Below, piece after piece: positions 8,550 through 18,484 of a stretch of 64,000 bases of DNA. Position 1 is the first letter of the stretch. Every line of letters starts with the position of its first letter. Origin of the DNA: Xanthobacter flavus (GTDB lineage: Bacteria; Pseudomonadota; Alphaproteobacteria; Rhizobiales; Xanthobacteraceae); NCBI RefSeq assembly GCF_017875275.1, contig NZ_JAGGML010000001.1, positions 1,054,001 to 1,118,000 on the forward strand, given 5' to 3'. The notes beneath the pieces are model-generated. The model searched no databases. It was not told where the DNA came from and saw only the letters and a program-made list of their open reading frames with translations. Made by a program: the position numbers and the translations under genes.

Positions 8550-9302
8550 TCATACCATCGCCCGAAGTGTCTCGGCGAAGCGCCGTCCGGCCTGCCGGAC
8601 GGACACGCCGCCCTTGTGGGTGAGTTGGAGCCAGACCCTTCGCCGGTCTTCGGGGTCGGGGCGCCGCTCCACCAGCCCCTCCTGCTCGAGCGCTTCCAGG
8701 CGACGCAACGCGGTGGTGGTTGAGGTTCCGGCACCGGCACACAGCGCCGAGACGGAAACCTGCCGGCCGGCAGCCTGCGCCATGGCGAGATCGAGCAGCA
8801 TTTCCCAGGCGGCATCCCCGCCGGCCACGCTGGGAAGCACGCGCTTGCGGTCCATGCGCAGGCGATCCAGCAGACGCAGCAGCGCCAGGGGATCGTCGAG
8901 CAGGGTCGCCGCCCGCCACTTCTGCAGGGAAAGATCGAGCGCCCGCCGGATGGCTGCCGCGAGACTGGCGATTTCCAACGGCTTCTGGAGAAAATCCACC
9001 GCGCCCATCCGCAGGGCGGCAATGCAACTGTCCAGCGATCCGTTCCCCGTGAGAACGATGGGCAGGATCTGCGGCGCCTGACGCAGTTCGCCCACGCGAC
9101 GGATCAGTTCCAGCCCGTCGAGACCGGGCATGGAGAGGTCGGTGACCAGGACGCGGATGGCAAGATTCTGCTCGATGATGTCGAGCGCGGTCAGCGGAGA
9201 CGAAGCGCAGACCACCGACAGGTTCTCAAGGGCAAGTCCTTGCCGCACCTCACCAAGGAAATCCTTGTCGTCATCGACGATAATGACCGCAACGTCCAGC
9301 AT
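8550..9302 (-). CDS. Response regulator: receiver domain fused to a MarR-type winged helix
   Basis: A 250-aa two-domain protein. The N-terminal CheY-like receiver (about 1-120) has the acidic pocket D10-D11, phospho-acceptor D55 in VTDLSMPGLDG, T85 and K107 in FLQKPLE. The C-terminal part (about 160-245) is a MarR-like winged helix with SVSALCAGAGTSTTTALRRL as recognition region and GLVERRPDPEDRRRVWLQLT as the DR-containing wing. This combination is unusual. No histidine kinase is adjacent. Start uncertain: ATG at 9302 begins at the receiver; an in-frame GTG at 9365 preceded by AGAGG would add 21 residues. Confidence 0.8.
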   Translation of the reverse strand: MLDVAVIIVDDDKDFLGEVRQGLALENLSVVCASSPLTALDIIEQNLAIRVLVTDLSMPGLDGLELIRRVGELRQAPQILPIVLTGNGSLDSCIAALRMGAVDFLQKPLEIASLAAAIRRALDLSLQKWRAATLLDDPLALLRLLDRLRMDRKRVLPSVAGGDAAWEMLLDLAMAQAAGRQVSVSALCAGAGTSTTTALRRLEALEQEGLVERRPDPEDRRRVWLQLTHKGGVSVRQAGRRFAETLRAMV

Positions 9303-9667
9303 ACCCGAGTGCCATCCCGCCGCCGCGGCTGACGCTCCTAACGCCAGGAAACAATCAGCAGGCACGGCGGGCCTCTGTCGAAGCCGATCAAAGTTGAGCT
9401 AGGCAGGTATCATGCTAGGTGGGACCGATCCAGATCAGATCGATCCAAACCTTGCCGTTTTGGACCGATTTTTCTTCGAGGAGCAATTACTTAGAGTTGA
9501 TCGACTGCCGTGTGCGTCAATTCAGGCGAACCCTGGCCGAAGCAGCCCTAATGTGACAGCGTGACCCGGCAAGGATTCTCAGCACGAACGCGACAGCCCC
9601 CAAAGGACATGGGCCGCGCTCTGCGGACCCCGCCCGGCGACGAAGACGCGACTCGCGAGGTCAAGGA
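9303..9667. other. Intergenic region upstream of the receiver-MarR gene
   Basis: About 365 bp, less GC-rich than its surroundings, between the rpoH stop and the response regulator start. It has GGACCGAT at 9422 and again at 9462, and an imperfect inverted pair TCCAAAC (9444-9450) / GTTTTGGA (9457-9464). These are candidates for regulator binding, but nothing is decisive. No gene supported. Confidence 0.35.
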
Positions 9668-10570
9668 TCAGGCGGAGATCGCCTCCGCCTCATGGGCCTC
9701 GATCTTGCGCACCCGGTCCACGACCGCCTTTTGCACCTTCTCGAAGGCGCGCACCTCGATCTGGCGCACACGCTCGCGCGAAACGCCGAACTCGGAAGCG
9801 AGGTCCTCCAGCGTCATCGGATCATCGGAGAGGCGGCGCGCCTCGAAGATGCGGCGTTCGCGATCGTTGAGAACGGACAGGGCGCCGGACAGGGCTGTGC
9901 GGCGATTGTCCAGTTCCTCGCTCTCCGCAAGTTGCTCCTCCTGGTCGAGGCGCTCGTCCACCAGCCAGTCCTGCCACTCGCCGCCCTCCGACTCCTCGCG
10001 GATGGGGGCGTTGAGGGAGGCGTCGCCGGAGAGGCGGCGGTTCATGTCCACCACGTCCTGCTCGGTGACGCCGAGCTTGGTCGCGATCTGCTTCACCTGA
10101 TCGGGGCGAAGGTCGCCCTCCTCCAGGGCGGAGATCTGGCTCTTGGCCTTGCGCAGGTTGAAGAACAGCTTCTTCTGCGCCGCCGTGGTGCCCATCTTCA
10201 CGAGGCTCCACGAACGCAGGATGTATTCCTGGATGGAGGCGCGGATCCACCACATGGCATAGGTCGCGAGGCGGAAGCCCTTCTCGGGCTCGAACCGCTT
10301 CACAGCCTGCATAAGCCCCACATTGCCTTCGGAGATCACCTCGGAGATGGGGAGGCCATAACCGCGGTATCCCATGGCGATCTTGGCCACGAGGCGCAGA
10401 TGACTCGTCACCAGCTTGTGAGCGGCGTCGCGGTCCCCGTGCTCGCGCCAGCTTTTCGCGAGCATATATTCCTCCTGCGGCTCCAGCATGGGGAACCGCC
10501 GGATTTCCTCCAGGTACCGAGAAAGCCCGCCCTCTGCGGAGGGAATGGACATGGACTTCTGCTGGGCCAT
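9668..10570 (-). CDS. rpoH: RNA polymerase sigma factor RpoH (sigma-32)
   Basis: Heat-shock sigma factor of 300 aa. The ATG at 10570 has AAGGAGG upstream, better than the longer frame to 10645. Region 2 is intact (GNVGLMQAVKRFEP at 82-95; RLATYAMWWIRASIQEYI at 100-117), followed by the RpoH box QKKLFFNLRKAK at 132-143, which separates RpoH from RpoD. Region 4.2 helix-turn-helix is LEDLASEFGVSRERVRQIE near 260-278. It lies 160 bp downstream of rluD on the same strand, an arrangement common in alphaproteobacteria. Many relatives carry two rpoH genes; which copy this is cannot be told here. Confidence 0.97.
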   Translation of the reverse strand: MAQQKSMSIPSAEGGLSRYLEEIRRFPMLEPQEEYMLAKSWREHGDRDAAHKLVTSHLRLVAKIAMGYRGYGLPISEVISEGNVGLMQAVKRFEPEKGFRLATYAMWWIRASIQEYILRSWSLVKMGTTAAQKKLFFNLRKAKSQISALEEGDLRPDQVKQIATKLGVTEQDVVDMNRRLSGDASLNAPIREESEGGEWQDWLVDERLDQEEQLAESEELDNRRTALSGALSVLNDRERRIFEARRLSDDPMTLEDLASEFGVSRERVRQIEVRAFEKVQKAVVDRVRKIEAHEAEAISA

Positions 10571-10730
10571 CACGAGGCCTCCTTCTCCCGCGGCCCCCGT
10601 CCGGGCAGCCGCCTGTGCGGCCGCATGACGCCGACCGCGACGCATGATGATATAGATACGAATGGGGCGCGGATAGGTTTCATCCTCTCACGTCGCTGCG
10701 AGAGCGGATTGCGTTTCTGCACGCTCGCGA

Positions 10731-11801
10731 TCAGTCGCGCAGCGCCGCCTCCAGATCCGCAAGATCCTGCGGCAGCGCGCTTTCAAACGACAATTCCTCG
10801 CCCGTCACCGGGTGCGCGAAGCCGAGCCGCGCCGCATGCAGCGCCTGCCGGCCGAGGGCGGCGAGGCAGGCCCGAGCCTCGTCCGGCAGCAGCGAGACCT
10901 TGGTGCGGAAGCCCTGGCCATACACTTCGTCGCCGAGGAGCGGGTGGCCGGCGTGGGCCATATGGACGCGGATCTGGTGGGTGCGCCCGGTCTCCAGACG
11001 GCATTCGATGAGGCTCGCAACCTCCGCGCCGTTCTTGCCGACGAAGGTGCCCAGCACGTCCCAATGGGTCACCGCATGGCGGCCGGACCCGCGCACCGCC
11101 ATCTTCTGGCGGTGCGTGGGATGGCGGTCGATGGGCGCATCCACCCTGCCCTTCGGCTCGGGCGCGCCCCAGACGAAGGCGAGATAGGCCCTCTCCAGCG
11201 GCCCGGTGCGGCCGTGGTCGGCGAACTGGGCGGCAAGGCCCTTGTGGGCGGCGTCCGACTTGGCGACCACCAGGAGCCCAGACGTATCCTTGTCAATGCG
11301 ATGCACGATGCCCGGCCGCCGCACTCCGCCAATGCCCGACAGGCTGTCGCCGCAATGGTGCAGCAGCGCATTCACCAGTGTGCCCGAGGCATGCCCCGGC
11401 GCCGGATGCACCACCAGTCCCGCCGGCTTGTCGATGACGATGAGGTGATCGTCTTCGAAGGCGATGGTGAGAGGGAGGTCTTCGGCCACCGGCTCGGCCG
11501 GCTCGGGGGGCGGCAGGGTGAGAGTGTAGACCTCGCCGGCATTGACCCTCGCGGCCGCGTCCCCTACCACTCCCCCGCCGATGGACACCTGCCCTTCCGC
11601 AACGAGACGCTGGATGCGGGTGCGGCTGAGTTCGGGCGCGAGGCGTGCCAGGACGCGATCCAGCCGCTGGCCCGCATCCTCGGGCGCGACGGCGAGGATA
11701 AGGCTCGCGCCTGCGTCCTGACCGGTCTCGTCCGGCCCGATCTCATCGGTGAGGTCGTCGAAGCCGTCGGCAAGGGCAGCTTCGGTCGTCTTCGCGTTCA
11801 T
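10731..11801 (-). CDS. rluD: 23S rRNA pseudouridine synthase, RluD type
   Basis: RluA/RluD family pseudouridine synthase of 356 aa acting on 23S rRNA. An S4 RNA-binding domain lies at about residues 45-100 (QRLDRVLARLAPELSRTRIQ), followed by the catalytic domain with HRIDKDTSGLLV, catalytic D170. The later motif RTHQIRVHMAHAGHPLLGD is typical. An acidic N-terminal extension of about 35 residues precedes the S4 domain. It is upstream of rpoH and starts almost back to back with the small membrane protein gene on the other strand, so the two share a very short promoter region. Confidence 0.94.
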   Translation of the reverse strand: MNAKTTEAALADGFDDLTDEIGPDETGQDAGASLILAVAPEDAGQRLDRVLARLAPELSRTRIQRLVAEGQVSIGGGVVGDAAARVNAGEVYTLTLPPPEPAEPVAEDLPLTIAFEDDHLIVIDKPAGLVVHPAPGHASGTLVNALLHHCGDSLSGIGGVRRPGIVHRIDKDTSGLLVVAKSDAAHKGLAAQFADHGRTGPLERAYLAFVWGAPEPKGRVDAPIDRHPTHRQKMAVRGSGRHAVTHWDVLGTFVGKNGAEVASLIECRLETGRTHQIRVHMAHAGHPLLGDEVYGQGFRTKVSLLPDEARACLAALGRQALHAARLGFAHPVTGEELSFESALPQDLADLEAALRD

Positions 11802-11830
11802 TCTTGTCCCGTCAGGAGCCCCGGCCCCTC

Positions 11831-12178
11831 ATGTTCCACCGCCCGCCCCAGATCGACACCCCCGAAGAGGCGCTGACGCCGGAGCAGGAGCGCGTGATCC
11901 GCAAGTTCCGCCGCTTCTCCAGCATCTCCATGCTGGTCATGGTGCTGGGGGTGGCGGCCGTGTTCGGCGTGATCGGTTATCGCATGATCCGGGCGAAACC
12001 GCTCGCTTCCGGCGAAATGACCGCGCTTCTTCCCAAGGGCAGCCGCATCGTCTCCACCGCCGTCTCCGGCGACGTGGTGGTGGTGGCCATCGAGCTCAAC
12101 GGCGCGACCGAGATCCGCACCTTCGACGCCCGCACGCTTGCGCCGGCCGGACGGCTGCGCTTCGCGGTGGAACCCTGA
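11831..12178 (+). CDS. Small single-span membrane protein, unknown function
   Basis: A 115-aa protein with one transmembrane segment (SMLVMVLGVAAVFGVIGYRMI, about residues 33-53) and a C-terminal domain of about 60 residues rich in beta-strand character (GSRIVSTAVSGDVVVVAIEL). Alphaproteobacterial genes next to rluD often encode this kind of small protein. The start is uncertain: the ATG at 11831 has AGGAG 12 nt upstream, while an in-frame TTG at 11804 would begin 2 bp from the rluD start codon on the opposite strand. It is convergent with the LON-domain gene, 1 bp away. Confidence 0.65.
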   Translation: MFHRPPQIDTPEEALTPEQERVIRKFRRFSSISMLVMVLGVAAVFGVIGYRMIRAKPLASGEMTALLPKGSRIVSTAVSGDVVVVAIELNGATEIRTFDARTLAPAGRLRFAVEP

Positions 12179-12179
12179 G

Positions 12180-12851
12180 CTACTGGAGCGAGCCTTCGCC
12201 GTCGCCCGGCATGCGGGCCAGCATCATCTGGGTGATCGCGACCAGCATGTCCGCCCGCGCCTTGAGATTGTCCGCCTCCAGCAGCGCCTGCTTCTCCAGC
12301 GCGCCATAGGGCGACATCACCGAGAGCGCATTCACCAGCGTCTCGGTGCCGGCCTGGCGGATGCCATCCCAGTCCGCCTCCAGCTTGTTCGCGTCGAGAA
12401 AGGCCGCGAGGGCGGCAAGCACGGCATCCCGATCCACCTCCGCCTCGCCGGCCGAGACATCGAAATCTTCGGCGAACGTGCCGGTATCGATGCGGAACTG
12501 GCGGTACGGCGTCGTCACCGGCATCTCCTCGACCACCCGGAAGCGACAGATTCCGCTCAGGGTAATTAGGTAGCGCCCGTCCCCGGTCTCGCCGAACTGG
12601 GTGAGCCGCCCCACGCAGCCGACCTTATGAACAGCCGGGCCGCGCGCGCTGGCCGGCGCCGCCTCGTCCGGCTGGATCATCCCGATGAGCCGCGCGCCCC
12701 CGAGCGCATCGTCCACCATCGCCAGATAGCGCGGCTCGAAGATGTTGAGCGGCAGCTCCGCCCGCGGCAGCAGCAGCGCGCCGGTTAGCGGAAATACGGG
12801 GATCACCAGCGGAATGTCCGCCGGCGCCAGGTAGTTGCGGTTGGCAGCCAC
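12180..12851 (-). CDS. LON peptidase substrate-binding domain protein (not a full Lon protease)
   Basis: Stand-alone LON N-terminal domain protein of 223 aa. Family features: IPVFPLTGALLLPRAELPLNIFEPRYLAMV near residues 16-46, GCVGRLTQFGETGDGRYLI and a helical C-terminus. There is no AAA+ or Ser-Lys protease domain, so it cannot be a complete Lon. Its role in alphaproteobacteria is not established. It lies 110 bp downstream of the YbbN-like thioredoxin gene on the same strand and may share its transcript. Confidence 0.88.
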   Translation of the reverse strand: MAANRNYLAPADIPLVIPVFPLTGALLLPRAELPLNIFEPRYLAMVDDALGGARLIGMIQPDEAAPASARGPAVHKVGCVGRLTQFGETGDGRYLITLSGICRFRVVEEMPVTTPYRQFRIDTGTFAEDFDVSAGEAEVDRDAVLAALAAFLDANKLEADWDGIRQAGTETLVNALSVMSPYGALEKQALLEADNLKARADMLVAITQMMLARMPGDGEGSLQ

Positions 12852-12961
12852 GAAAAAAATCCTTTTCGATCGCCTGCGAGCGAAATTCCATCCGCATCGG
12901 GAAAGCGCATCGACCCAAACGATCGAAAGACGCGCCCGCCCCGGACAGGAAGGCCGCGCTC

Positions 12962-13888
12962 TCAGGCGAACATGATCGCTGACAATTTCTTACGGCCTGA
13001 AAGGGTGAGTGGATCGGTCGGGCCCCACGCCTCGAACAGCTGAACCAGCTGCTTGCGCGCCGCATCCTCGTTCCACGAGCGGTCGCGCTTGACGATGTCG
13101 AGCAGGTGGATCAGCGCGTCCTCCCGCCGGCCCTTGGCATTGAGGCCGAGCGCGAGGTCGAAGCGGGCCTGATGGTCGGCGGGGTCGAGATCGAGCTTCG
13201 CCTGAAGCGTCGCGAGGTCGCCGAGAGAGGCCGCCTGCTCTGCCACATCAAGGGCGGCGCGGGCGGCGGCGATGGACGGATCGTTCGCCTTGTCGGCAGG
13301 CGCCAGCGCCAGCGTCGCCTTCCCCTGCTCCAGCGCGCCGGCCGCCACCTGGGTACGCACGAGCCCGGCGAGCGCCTTCAGATTGTCCGGCTCTTCGCCG
13401 AGCACGCCGGCGAAGATTTCCGCGGCTGCGGTGAGGTCGCCATCCGCCAGCGCGCCCTCGGCGGCCGCGAGGGCTTCCTCAAGCCCGTCCGTGGCGGGAC
13501 CGAGGAGGCGGTCGATGAACGCCTTCACCTGCCCCTCGGGCAGCGCGCCCATGAAGCCGTCCACCGGCTGGCCGTTCACGAAAGCATAGACGGTGGGCAC
13601 GGACTGGATGCCGAGCTTGCCGGGGATCACCGGATGATCGTCGATATTGAGCTTGGCGAGGCGCACCTTGCCCTTGGCGGCCTTCACCACCTTCTCGATC
13701 ACCGGGGTCAGCGTCTTGCACGGGCCGCACCAAGGCGCCCAGAAATCCACGAGGACCGGACGTCGCTTCGATTCCTCCATCACCTCGGCCATGAAGGTCT
13801 GGGTGGTGGTCTCGATGATGTCGCCGCCGGCGCTGTCCGAACCCGCAGCCGGTTTGGCACCCATGGCGCCTGCCTGATTGAGCAGCAT
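12962..13888 (-). CDS. Thioredoxin-TPR protein, YbbN (CnoX)-like co-chaperone
   Basis: Two-domain protein of 308 aa: a thioredoxin fold (about 25-130) with WCGPC at 53-57, then a TPR-like helical region (about 150-308) as in YbbN/CnoX. E. coli YbbN carries SQHC instead of CGPC; here both cysteines (C54, C57) are present, so this version may retain redox activity, as Caulobacter CnoX does. The ATG at 13888 is favoured because the longer frame (to 13972) has an unlike N-terminus. It diverges from smc and precedes the LON-domain gene. Confidence 0.88.
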   Translation of the reverse strand: MLLNQAGAMGAKPAAGSDSAGGDIIETTTQTFMAEVMEESKRRPVLVDFWAPWCGPCKTLTPVIEKVVKAAKGKVRLAKLNIDDHPVIPGKLGIQSVPTVYAFVNGQPVDGFMGALPEGQVKAFIDRLLGPATDGLEEALAAAEGALADGDLTAAAEIFAGVLGEEPDNLKALAGLVRTQVAAGALEQGKATLALAPADKANDPSIAAARAALDVAEQAASLGDLATLQAKLDLDPADHQARFDLALGLNAKGRREDALIHLLDIVKRDRSWNEDAARKQLVQLFEAWGPTDPLTLSGRKKLSAIMFA

Positions 13889-14221
13889 GTGTCGCAATCC
13901 CCGAAAATCGTTCCCCGCGGCGCCCGAAGGCGCGCAGCCGGGGGGCTCCCCATAAATGGGGCGCCGGCGCACCGACGCAATGCGGCGCTTGCCGCCTTGT
14001 ACCCCTTTCGGGCCGGGAAGGTAAGGCAGGAGGCGTCAGCGCAACCATGAGGCGCATCTGCGTGCATCTCCCGCCGCCACAGCGATGACCCTTTGTGGAT
14101 CGTTGGCGGGCCAAGGCTTGCGCAGGGGCGACGGCCCATGCACGCTGGTTTGACCTCCACCGGAAAGGCTGGCACACCCCGCGCCGATGACCGTCCCCGT
14201 TCCCACAGCCAAGATCGCGGC
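13889..14221. other. Intergenic region between divergent ybbN-like and smc genes
   Basis: About 333 bp. It has a short hairpin GCGCC/GGCGC with a CGAA loop at 13920-13933, just inside the leader of the ybbN-like gene. I see no clear promoter hexamers. No gene supported. Confidence 0.35.
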
Positions 14222-17200
14222 ATGAAGTTCGACCGCCTGCGGCTCGTGGGCTTCAAGACCTTCGTTGAGCCCACCGATCTCCTGATCGAGCCCGGCCTCA
14301 CCGGCGTCGTGGGGCCGAACGGCTGCGGCAAGTCCAACCTCGTCGAGGCGCTGCGCTGGGTGATGGGCGAAAGCTCCTACAAAGCCATGCGCGCCAACGA
14401 CATGGAGGATGTCATCTTCTCCGGCACCACGGGGCGGCCGGCGCGCAATTCCGCCGAGGTGGTGCTGCACCTCGACAATTCCGACCGGACGGCCCCGGCC
14501 GCGTTCAATGAGTGGGACCAGCTGGAGATCGTCCGCCGCATCGAGCGCGGCTCCGGATCGAGCTACCGTATCAACGGCAAGGATGTGCGCGCCCGCGACG
14601 TGCAGCTCATCTTCGCTGACGCCTCCACCGGCGCCCGCTCCCCGGCCTTGGTGCGGCAGGGGCAGATCGGCGAGATCGTCGGCGCCAAGCCCAATGCCCG
14701 CCGCCGCATCCTGGAAGAGGCCGCCGGCGTCGCCGGCCTCCACGCCCGCCGCCACGAGGCGGAGACCCGGCTGAAGGCGGCAGAGCAAAATCTGCTGCGG
14801 CTGGAAGACGTGATCACCCAACTCGGAACGCAGGTGGACAGCCTGCGCCGCCAGTCGCGACAGACCGTGCGCTACAAGTCGCTGGCCGCCGAGATCCGCC
14901 AGTGCGAGGCGACCCTGCTCTGGCTGCGCTGGCAGGACGTGACGAAGGCGCTGGCCGACGCCGAGCAGGCCGTCGAAGCCGCCAGGCACGACGGCGCCGA
15001 GCACACACGCCTTCAGGCCGAAGCCGCGCGCCTCCAGGCCCTCGCCGCCCACGCCCTGCCCGCTCTACGCCAGAAGGAGGCGGAAGCCGCCGCCGCGCTT
15101 CAGCGCCTCACCCATGCCCGGCAGGAGCTGGACGCCGAGGAGGCCCGCCTCGCCGCCCGCAAGGGAGAACTGGAGCGCCGCCTCGTCCAGCTGGCACAGG
15201 ATACCGCCCGCGAGGAGGCACTCTCCCACGATGCCGAAAGCGTGCTGGAGCGTCTCGCCACCGAGGCCGAAAACCTGCGCTTCGAGCAGGAGGAGGCGGC
15301 CGAGCGCGAGGCCATCGCCACCGACATGCAGGAAGAGGCCGCCGCCTTTCTGGAGGAGGCCGAGCGCGCGCTGGAGGAGAAGACCGCGCACTTCGCCGAT
15401 CTCGGCGCCCGGCGCGCCTCGCTGGAGCAGCTTCTGCGGGAGACACGCGACCGTTTGGTTCGAAACGCCGCCGAGCGCGCCTCGGTGGAGGCGGAGGAAA
15501 GCCGCCTCAAGCAGCAGGCCGGCACTGACGCCCTCGAAGGCTTGCGCATGGAGGCAGAGGCCGCCCGCGACGCTTTGGCCGAGGCCGAGGAATCCAGCAT
15601 CGACGCCGAAGTGGCGCACACCCTCGCCCGCCGCGCCATGGAGGAACTGCGCCCGACTTTAGCTGAGGCGCAGGCCCGCTTCGGCCGTCTGGAGACCGAG
15701 GCGCGAACGCTGGCGAAGGTGCTTCAGTCCTCCGACGCACGCTTCCCGCCGGTGGCCGACCTCGTCACCGTCGCAAAGGGCTATGAGACGGCGCTGGGTG
15801 CGGCCTTGGGTGACGATCTCGATCTGCCGGTGGACGGGGCCGCCCCTGCCCGCTGGTCTGGGGCAATCATCGATTCGGCCGACCCCGCCATGCCTGAAGG
15901 CGCGGAGCCTCTTTCCCGATTTGTCTCCGGCGCCCCGGCGCTGGCGCGTCGGCTAGCACAGGTGGGCATCGTGGCCCGCGCCGACGGCCCGGCGCTGGCG
16001 GCGCGACTCAAGGCCGGGCAACGCCTCGTCTCGATGGAGGGCGACTTGTGGCGCTGGGACGGCGTGGTGGCCGCCGCCGACGCCCCCACCGCCGCCGCCC
16101 GCCGCCTCGCCGAGCGCAACCGGCTCGCCGACATCGAGGCCGAGGCGGCCGTGGCGGAAGCGCATCTCGACGAGGTGCGCGCCACCCTCGCCGATCGGGA
16201 GAGCGTGCTGCGGCAGGCCGCCGAGGCCGAAACCATGGCCCGCGAGGCCCGCCGCACCGCCCAGCGCGCCGCCGAGGCGAGCCGCGCCACGCTGGAAGCA
16301 GCCGAGCGCCGCGCCGCCCAGCATCTCGCCCGCCTTTCCGCTTTGGCCGAGGCGCGCAACCGCCTCGCCGCCGTGCGGAGCGAATCGGAAGCGGCCCTCG
16401 CGGACGCCGAGCGCCAGCTTGCCGCGCTCGACACCCCGCAGGTGCTCGAATCGGATCTGGCCCGCGCCCGTGCCGAGACGGCCGAGCGACGCGCCGCCGT
16501 GGCGGAGGCCCGCGCCCGGCTCGATGCCTTGCGGCGCGATGCCACCCAGCGCATGCGTCGCCTGGAAGCCATCGCCGCCGAGGAACGCTCCTGGCGCCAG
16601 CGCGCCGGCGGTGCCGGGGAGCGCCTCGCCGCCATCGCCGCCCGGGAAGCGGAGGCGCAGGCCGAGCTGGCCGAGATCGAGGAAGCGCCCTCCGAATTCA
16701 TCCGCCGCCGCCGCGCCCTGATGAATGCGCTGGAAGAGGCGGAGGCCGCCCGACGCGAGGCCGCCGACCGCCTCGCCGAGGGCGAGGAGGCGCTCGCCGC
16801 TGCAGACCGGGCCGCACGCGAGGCGCTGGAGGCCATGTCCGGCGCCCGCGCCGAGGCCGCCCGCGCCGACGCCCGGCTGGAAGGCGCCCGCCAGCGCCGC
16901 GACGATCTCCAGCGCGAGATTGCCGACATCCTTGACGGTCCGCCGGACCTCGCCCGAGAGCAGGCCGGAATCAGCGATTCGTCCCCTCCCCCGAATGTCG
17001 CGGCCATCGAGGCGACGCTGGAGCGGGCGAAGCGCGACAGGGAGCGCCTCGGCGCCGTGAACCTGCGCGCCGACGTGGAGCTGGAGGAAGCCGAAGCCCA
17101 GCACACCCGACTCACCACCGAACGCGACGACCTGAACGAGGCCATCCGCCGCCTGCGCGCCGCGATCCAGAGCCTGAATCGCGAGGCGCGGGAACGGCTT

Positions 17201-17674
17201 CAGGCCTCCTTCGCCGTGGTGGACGGGCATTTCCGCAAGCTGTTCGACACGCTGTTCGGCGGCGGCGAGGCGCAACTGGTCCTCACCGATGCGGACGATC
17301 CGCTGGAAGCCGGCCTCGACATCATCGCGAAGCCGCCCGGCAAGAAGCCGCAAACGCTGATGCTGCTCTCCGGCGGCGAGCAGGCGCTGACCGCCATGGC
17401 GCTCATCTTCGCGGTGTTCCTGACCAATCCCGCGCCCATCTGCGTGCTGGACGAGGTGGACGCGCCGCTCGACGACGCCAACGTCGAGCGATTCTGCACC
17501 CTGCTGGAGGAGATGACGCGCCTCACCGACACGCGTTTCCTCACCATCACGCACAATCCCATCACCATGGCCCACCAGAATCGCCTGTTCGGCGTGACCA
17601 TGGCCGAGCGGGGAATCTCCCGTCTGGTGTCGGTGGATCTGCAGAGCGCCGAGCGCCTGCGCGAGGCCGTCTAG
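14222..17674 (+). CDS. smc: Chromosome segregation ATPase SMC
   Basis: Structural maintenance of chromosomes protein of 1150 aa. Walker A is GPNGCGKS at residues 31-38; the C-terminal head has the ABC signature LLSGGEQ near 1050 and Walker [12 protein letters not shown] near 1076. Between them are two long Ala/Glu/Arg-rich coiled coils (about 170-500 and 650-930) and a hinge near 520-640 ([20 protein letters not shown]). SMC dimers with ScpA/ScpB compact and align newly replicated DNA. ATG at 14222 starts directly at [12 protein letters not shown], the family N-terminus; the longer frame from 14093 is not supported. The coding strand is so GC-biased that long open frames occur opposite it. 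Confidence 0.96.
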   Translation: MKFDRLRLVGFKTFVEPTDLLIEPGLTGVVGPNGCGKSNLVEALRWVMGESSYKAMRANDMEDVIFSGTTGRPARNSAEVVLHLDNSDRTAPAAFNEWDQLEIVRRIERGSGSSYRINGKDVRARDVQLIFADASTGARSPALVRQGQIGEIVGAKPNARRRILEEAAGVAGLHARRHEAETRLKAAEQNLLRLEDVITQLGTQVDSLRRQSRQTVRYKSLAAEIRQCEATLLWLRWQDVTKALADAEQAVEAARHDGAEHTRLQAEAARLQALAAHALPALRQKEAEAAAALQRLTHARQELDAEEARLAARKGELERRLVQLAQDTAREEALSHDAESVLERLATEAENLRFEQEEAAEREAIATDMQEEAAAFLEEAERALEEKTAHFADLGARRASLEQLLRETRDRLVRNAAERASVEAEESRLKQQAGTDALEGLRMEAEAARDALAEAEESSIDAEVAHTLARRAMEELRPTLAEAQARFGRLETEARTLAKVLQSSDARFPPVADLVTVAKGYETALGAALGDDLDLPVDGAAPARWSGAIIDSADPAMPEGAEPLSRFVSGAPALARRLAQVGIVARADGPALAARLKAGQRLVSMEGDLWRWDGVVAAADAPTAAARRLAERNRLADIEAEAAVAEAHLDEVRATLADRESVLRQAAEAETMAREARRTAQRAAEASRATLEAAERRAAQHLARLSALAEARNRLAAVRSESEAALADAERQLAALDTPQVLESDLARARAETAERRAAVAEARARLDALRRDATQRMRRLEAIAAEERSWRQRAGGAGERLAAIAAREAEAQAELAEIEEAPSEFIRRRRALMNALEEAEAARREAADRLAEGEEALAAADRAAREALEAMSGARAEAARADARLEGARQRRDDLQREIADILDGPPDLAREQAGISDSSPPPNVAAIEATLERAKRDRERLGAVNLRADVELEEAEAQHTRLTTERDDLNEAIRRLRAAIQSLNREARERLQASFAVVDGHFRKLFDTLFGGGEAQLVLTDADDPLEAGLDIIAKPPGKKPQTLMLLSGGEQALTAMALIFAVFLTNPAPICVLDEVDAPLDDANVERFCTLLEEMTRLTDTRFLTITHNPITMAHQNRLFGVTMAERGISRLVSVDLQSAERLREAV

Positions 17675-17842
17675 CGACCCCGCAGAGGCTTGAGCGCGGC
17701 CTTTCCTGCGCGGCCTGGCCGCCCATGCGGAAGGCGGTGGGCGCACGCTTTCGCCCGGAACGGCAGCACAGCGGCGAAGCACGATGTCGCAGCCACATTT
17801 TTCTCTTTTATTTTCAAAAACTTGATACCTAGTGCGGCCGCC
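17675..17842. other. Intergenic leader between smc and the atp operon
   Basis: A non-coding stretch ending in an A/T-rich patch (17794-17830) upstream of the atp promoter. No terminator with a U-tract is obvious after smc. Confidence 0.35.
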
Positions 17843-17871
17843 TTGACACCCAATTTTGACGCAACTATGGT
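17843..17871 (+). promoter_or_regulatory. Sigma-70-type promoter of the F0 ATP synthase operon
   Basis: TTGACA at 17843-17848 is a perfect -35 hexamer. A 17-bp spacer follows, then TATGGT at 17866-17871 (4 of 6 to TATAAT). It lies 57 bp upstream of the atpI start codon, in an A/T-richer patch. The match is better than anywhere else I looked in the window. Confidence 0.7.
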
Positions 17872-17928
17872 GCGCCGCGGTTCGAGGGGGAGGGCTGCTG
17901 TCCTCCACCGGAGCCAGGAACTTGCGCC

Positions 17929-18312
17929 ATGTCCGGACCTGACGACACCTCCTCGCGAGGCAAAAGCGGACCGGACGGGGCGGCAGGCTCCCGGCCCAGC
18001 GATACCGAGCTCTCCGCGAGGCTTGAGCAGCTCAACTCTTCGTTGGGCCAGGTGCGTGCCAAAACCGAGGTGCCGGCCCCGAAAGGGCAGGATACTTCGT
18101 CCAAATCTGGCGTCGCGCTTGCCTTCCGGCTGGGTGCCGAATTTGTGTCGGGCGTTCTGGTGGGATCTCTCATCGGCTACGGAATCGACCGCTTCTTCTC
18201 GATCACGCCCTGGGGGCTGATCGTGTTCACGCTGGTCGGCTTTGCCGCGGGCGTGGTGAACATGCTGAGAGTCTCCGGCGAAGGCCGGAAGATCGGCTCC
18301 GGCAAGTCCTGA
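17929..18312 (+). CDS. atpI: ATP synthase protein I (AtpI)
   Basis: Membrane protein of 127 aa encoded first in the F0 operon. A hydrophilic N-terminal half is followed by two transmembrane segments: [19 protein letters not shown] (about 70-88) and [18 protein letters not shown] (about 94-111). AtpI/Z proteins help assemble the c-ring. The N-terminal 60 residues are long for the family but typical of Hyphomicrobiales. It is followed by atpB after 172 bp. Confidence 0.9.
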   Translation: MSGPDDTSSRGKSGPDGAAGSRPSDTELSARLEQLNSSLGQVRAKTEVPAPKGQDTSSKSGVALAFRLGAEFVSGVLVGSLIGYGIDRFFSITPWGLIVFTLVGFAAGVVNMLRVSGEGRKIGSGKS

Positions 18313-18484
18313 CGGGCGCTCCTCGACGGAAGCGCGGGCGGGACGAGTTTTTCGGGGTGGCGCGAGCCGCCCGGGTCATTGGGGTGGGTCCGGCGACGGA
18401 TTGCGTCCTGTTGATGCATTTGGCGGCTTCGGCCGTGATCTTGGGTTCAGCGGCCGAGGCCGCGATGGCAGGGGGCGTGTTCGG

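Noticed and set aside
9492-9512. TTGATCGAC as a second FNR-like site
   Set aside because: Only one half site matches; no symmetric ATCAA at the right distance.
15953-17908. 651-codon open frame antisense to smc
   Set aside because: Shadow of the smc coiled coil; no start signal and no recognisable protein features.
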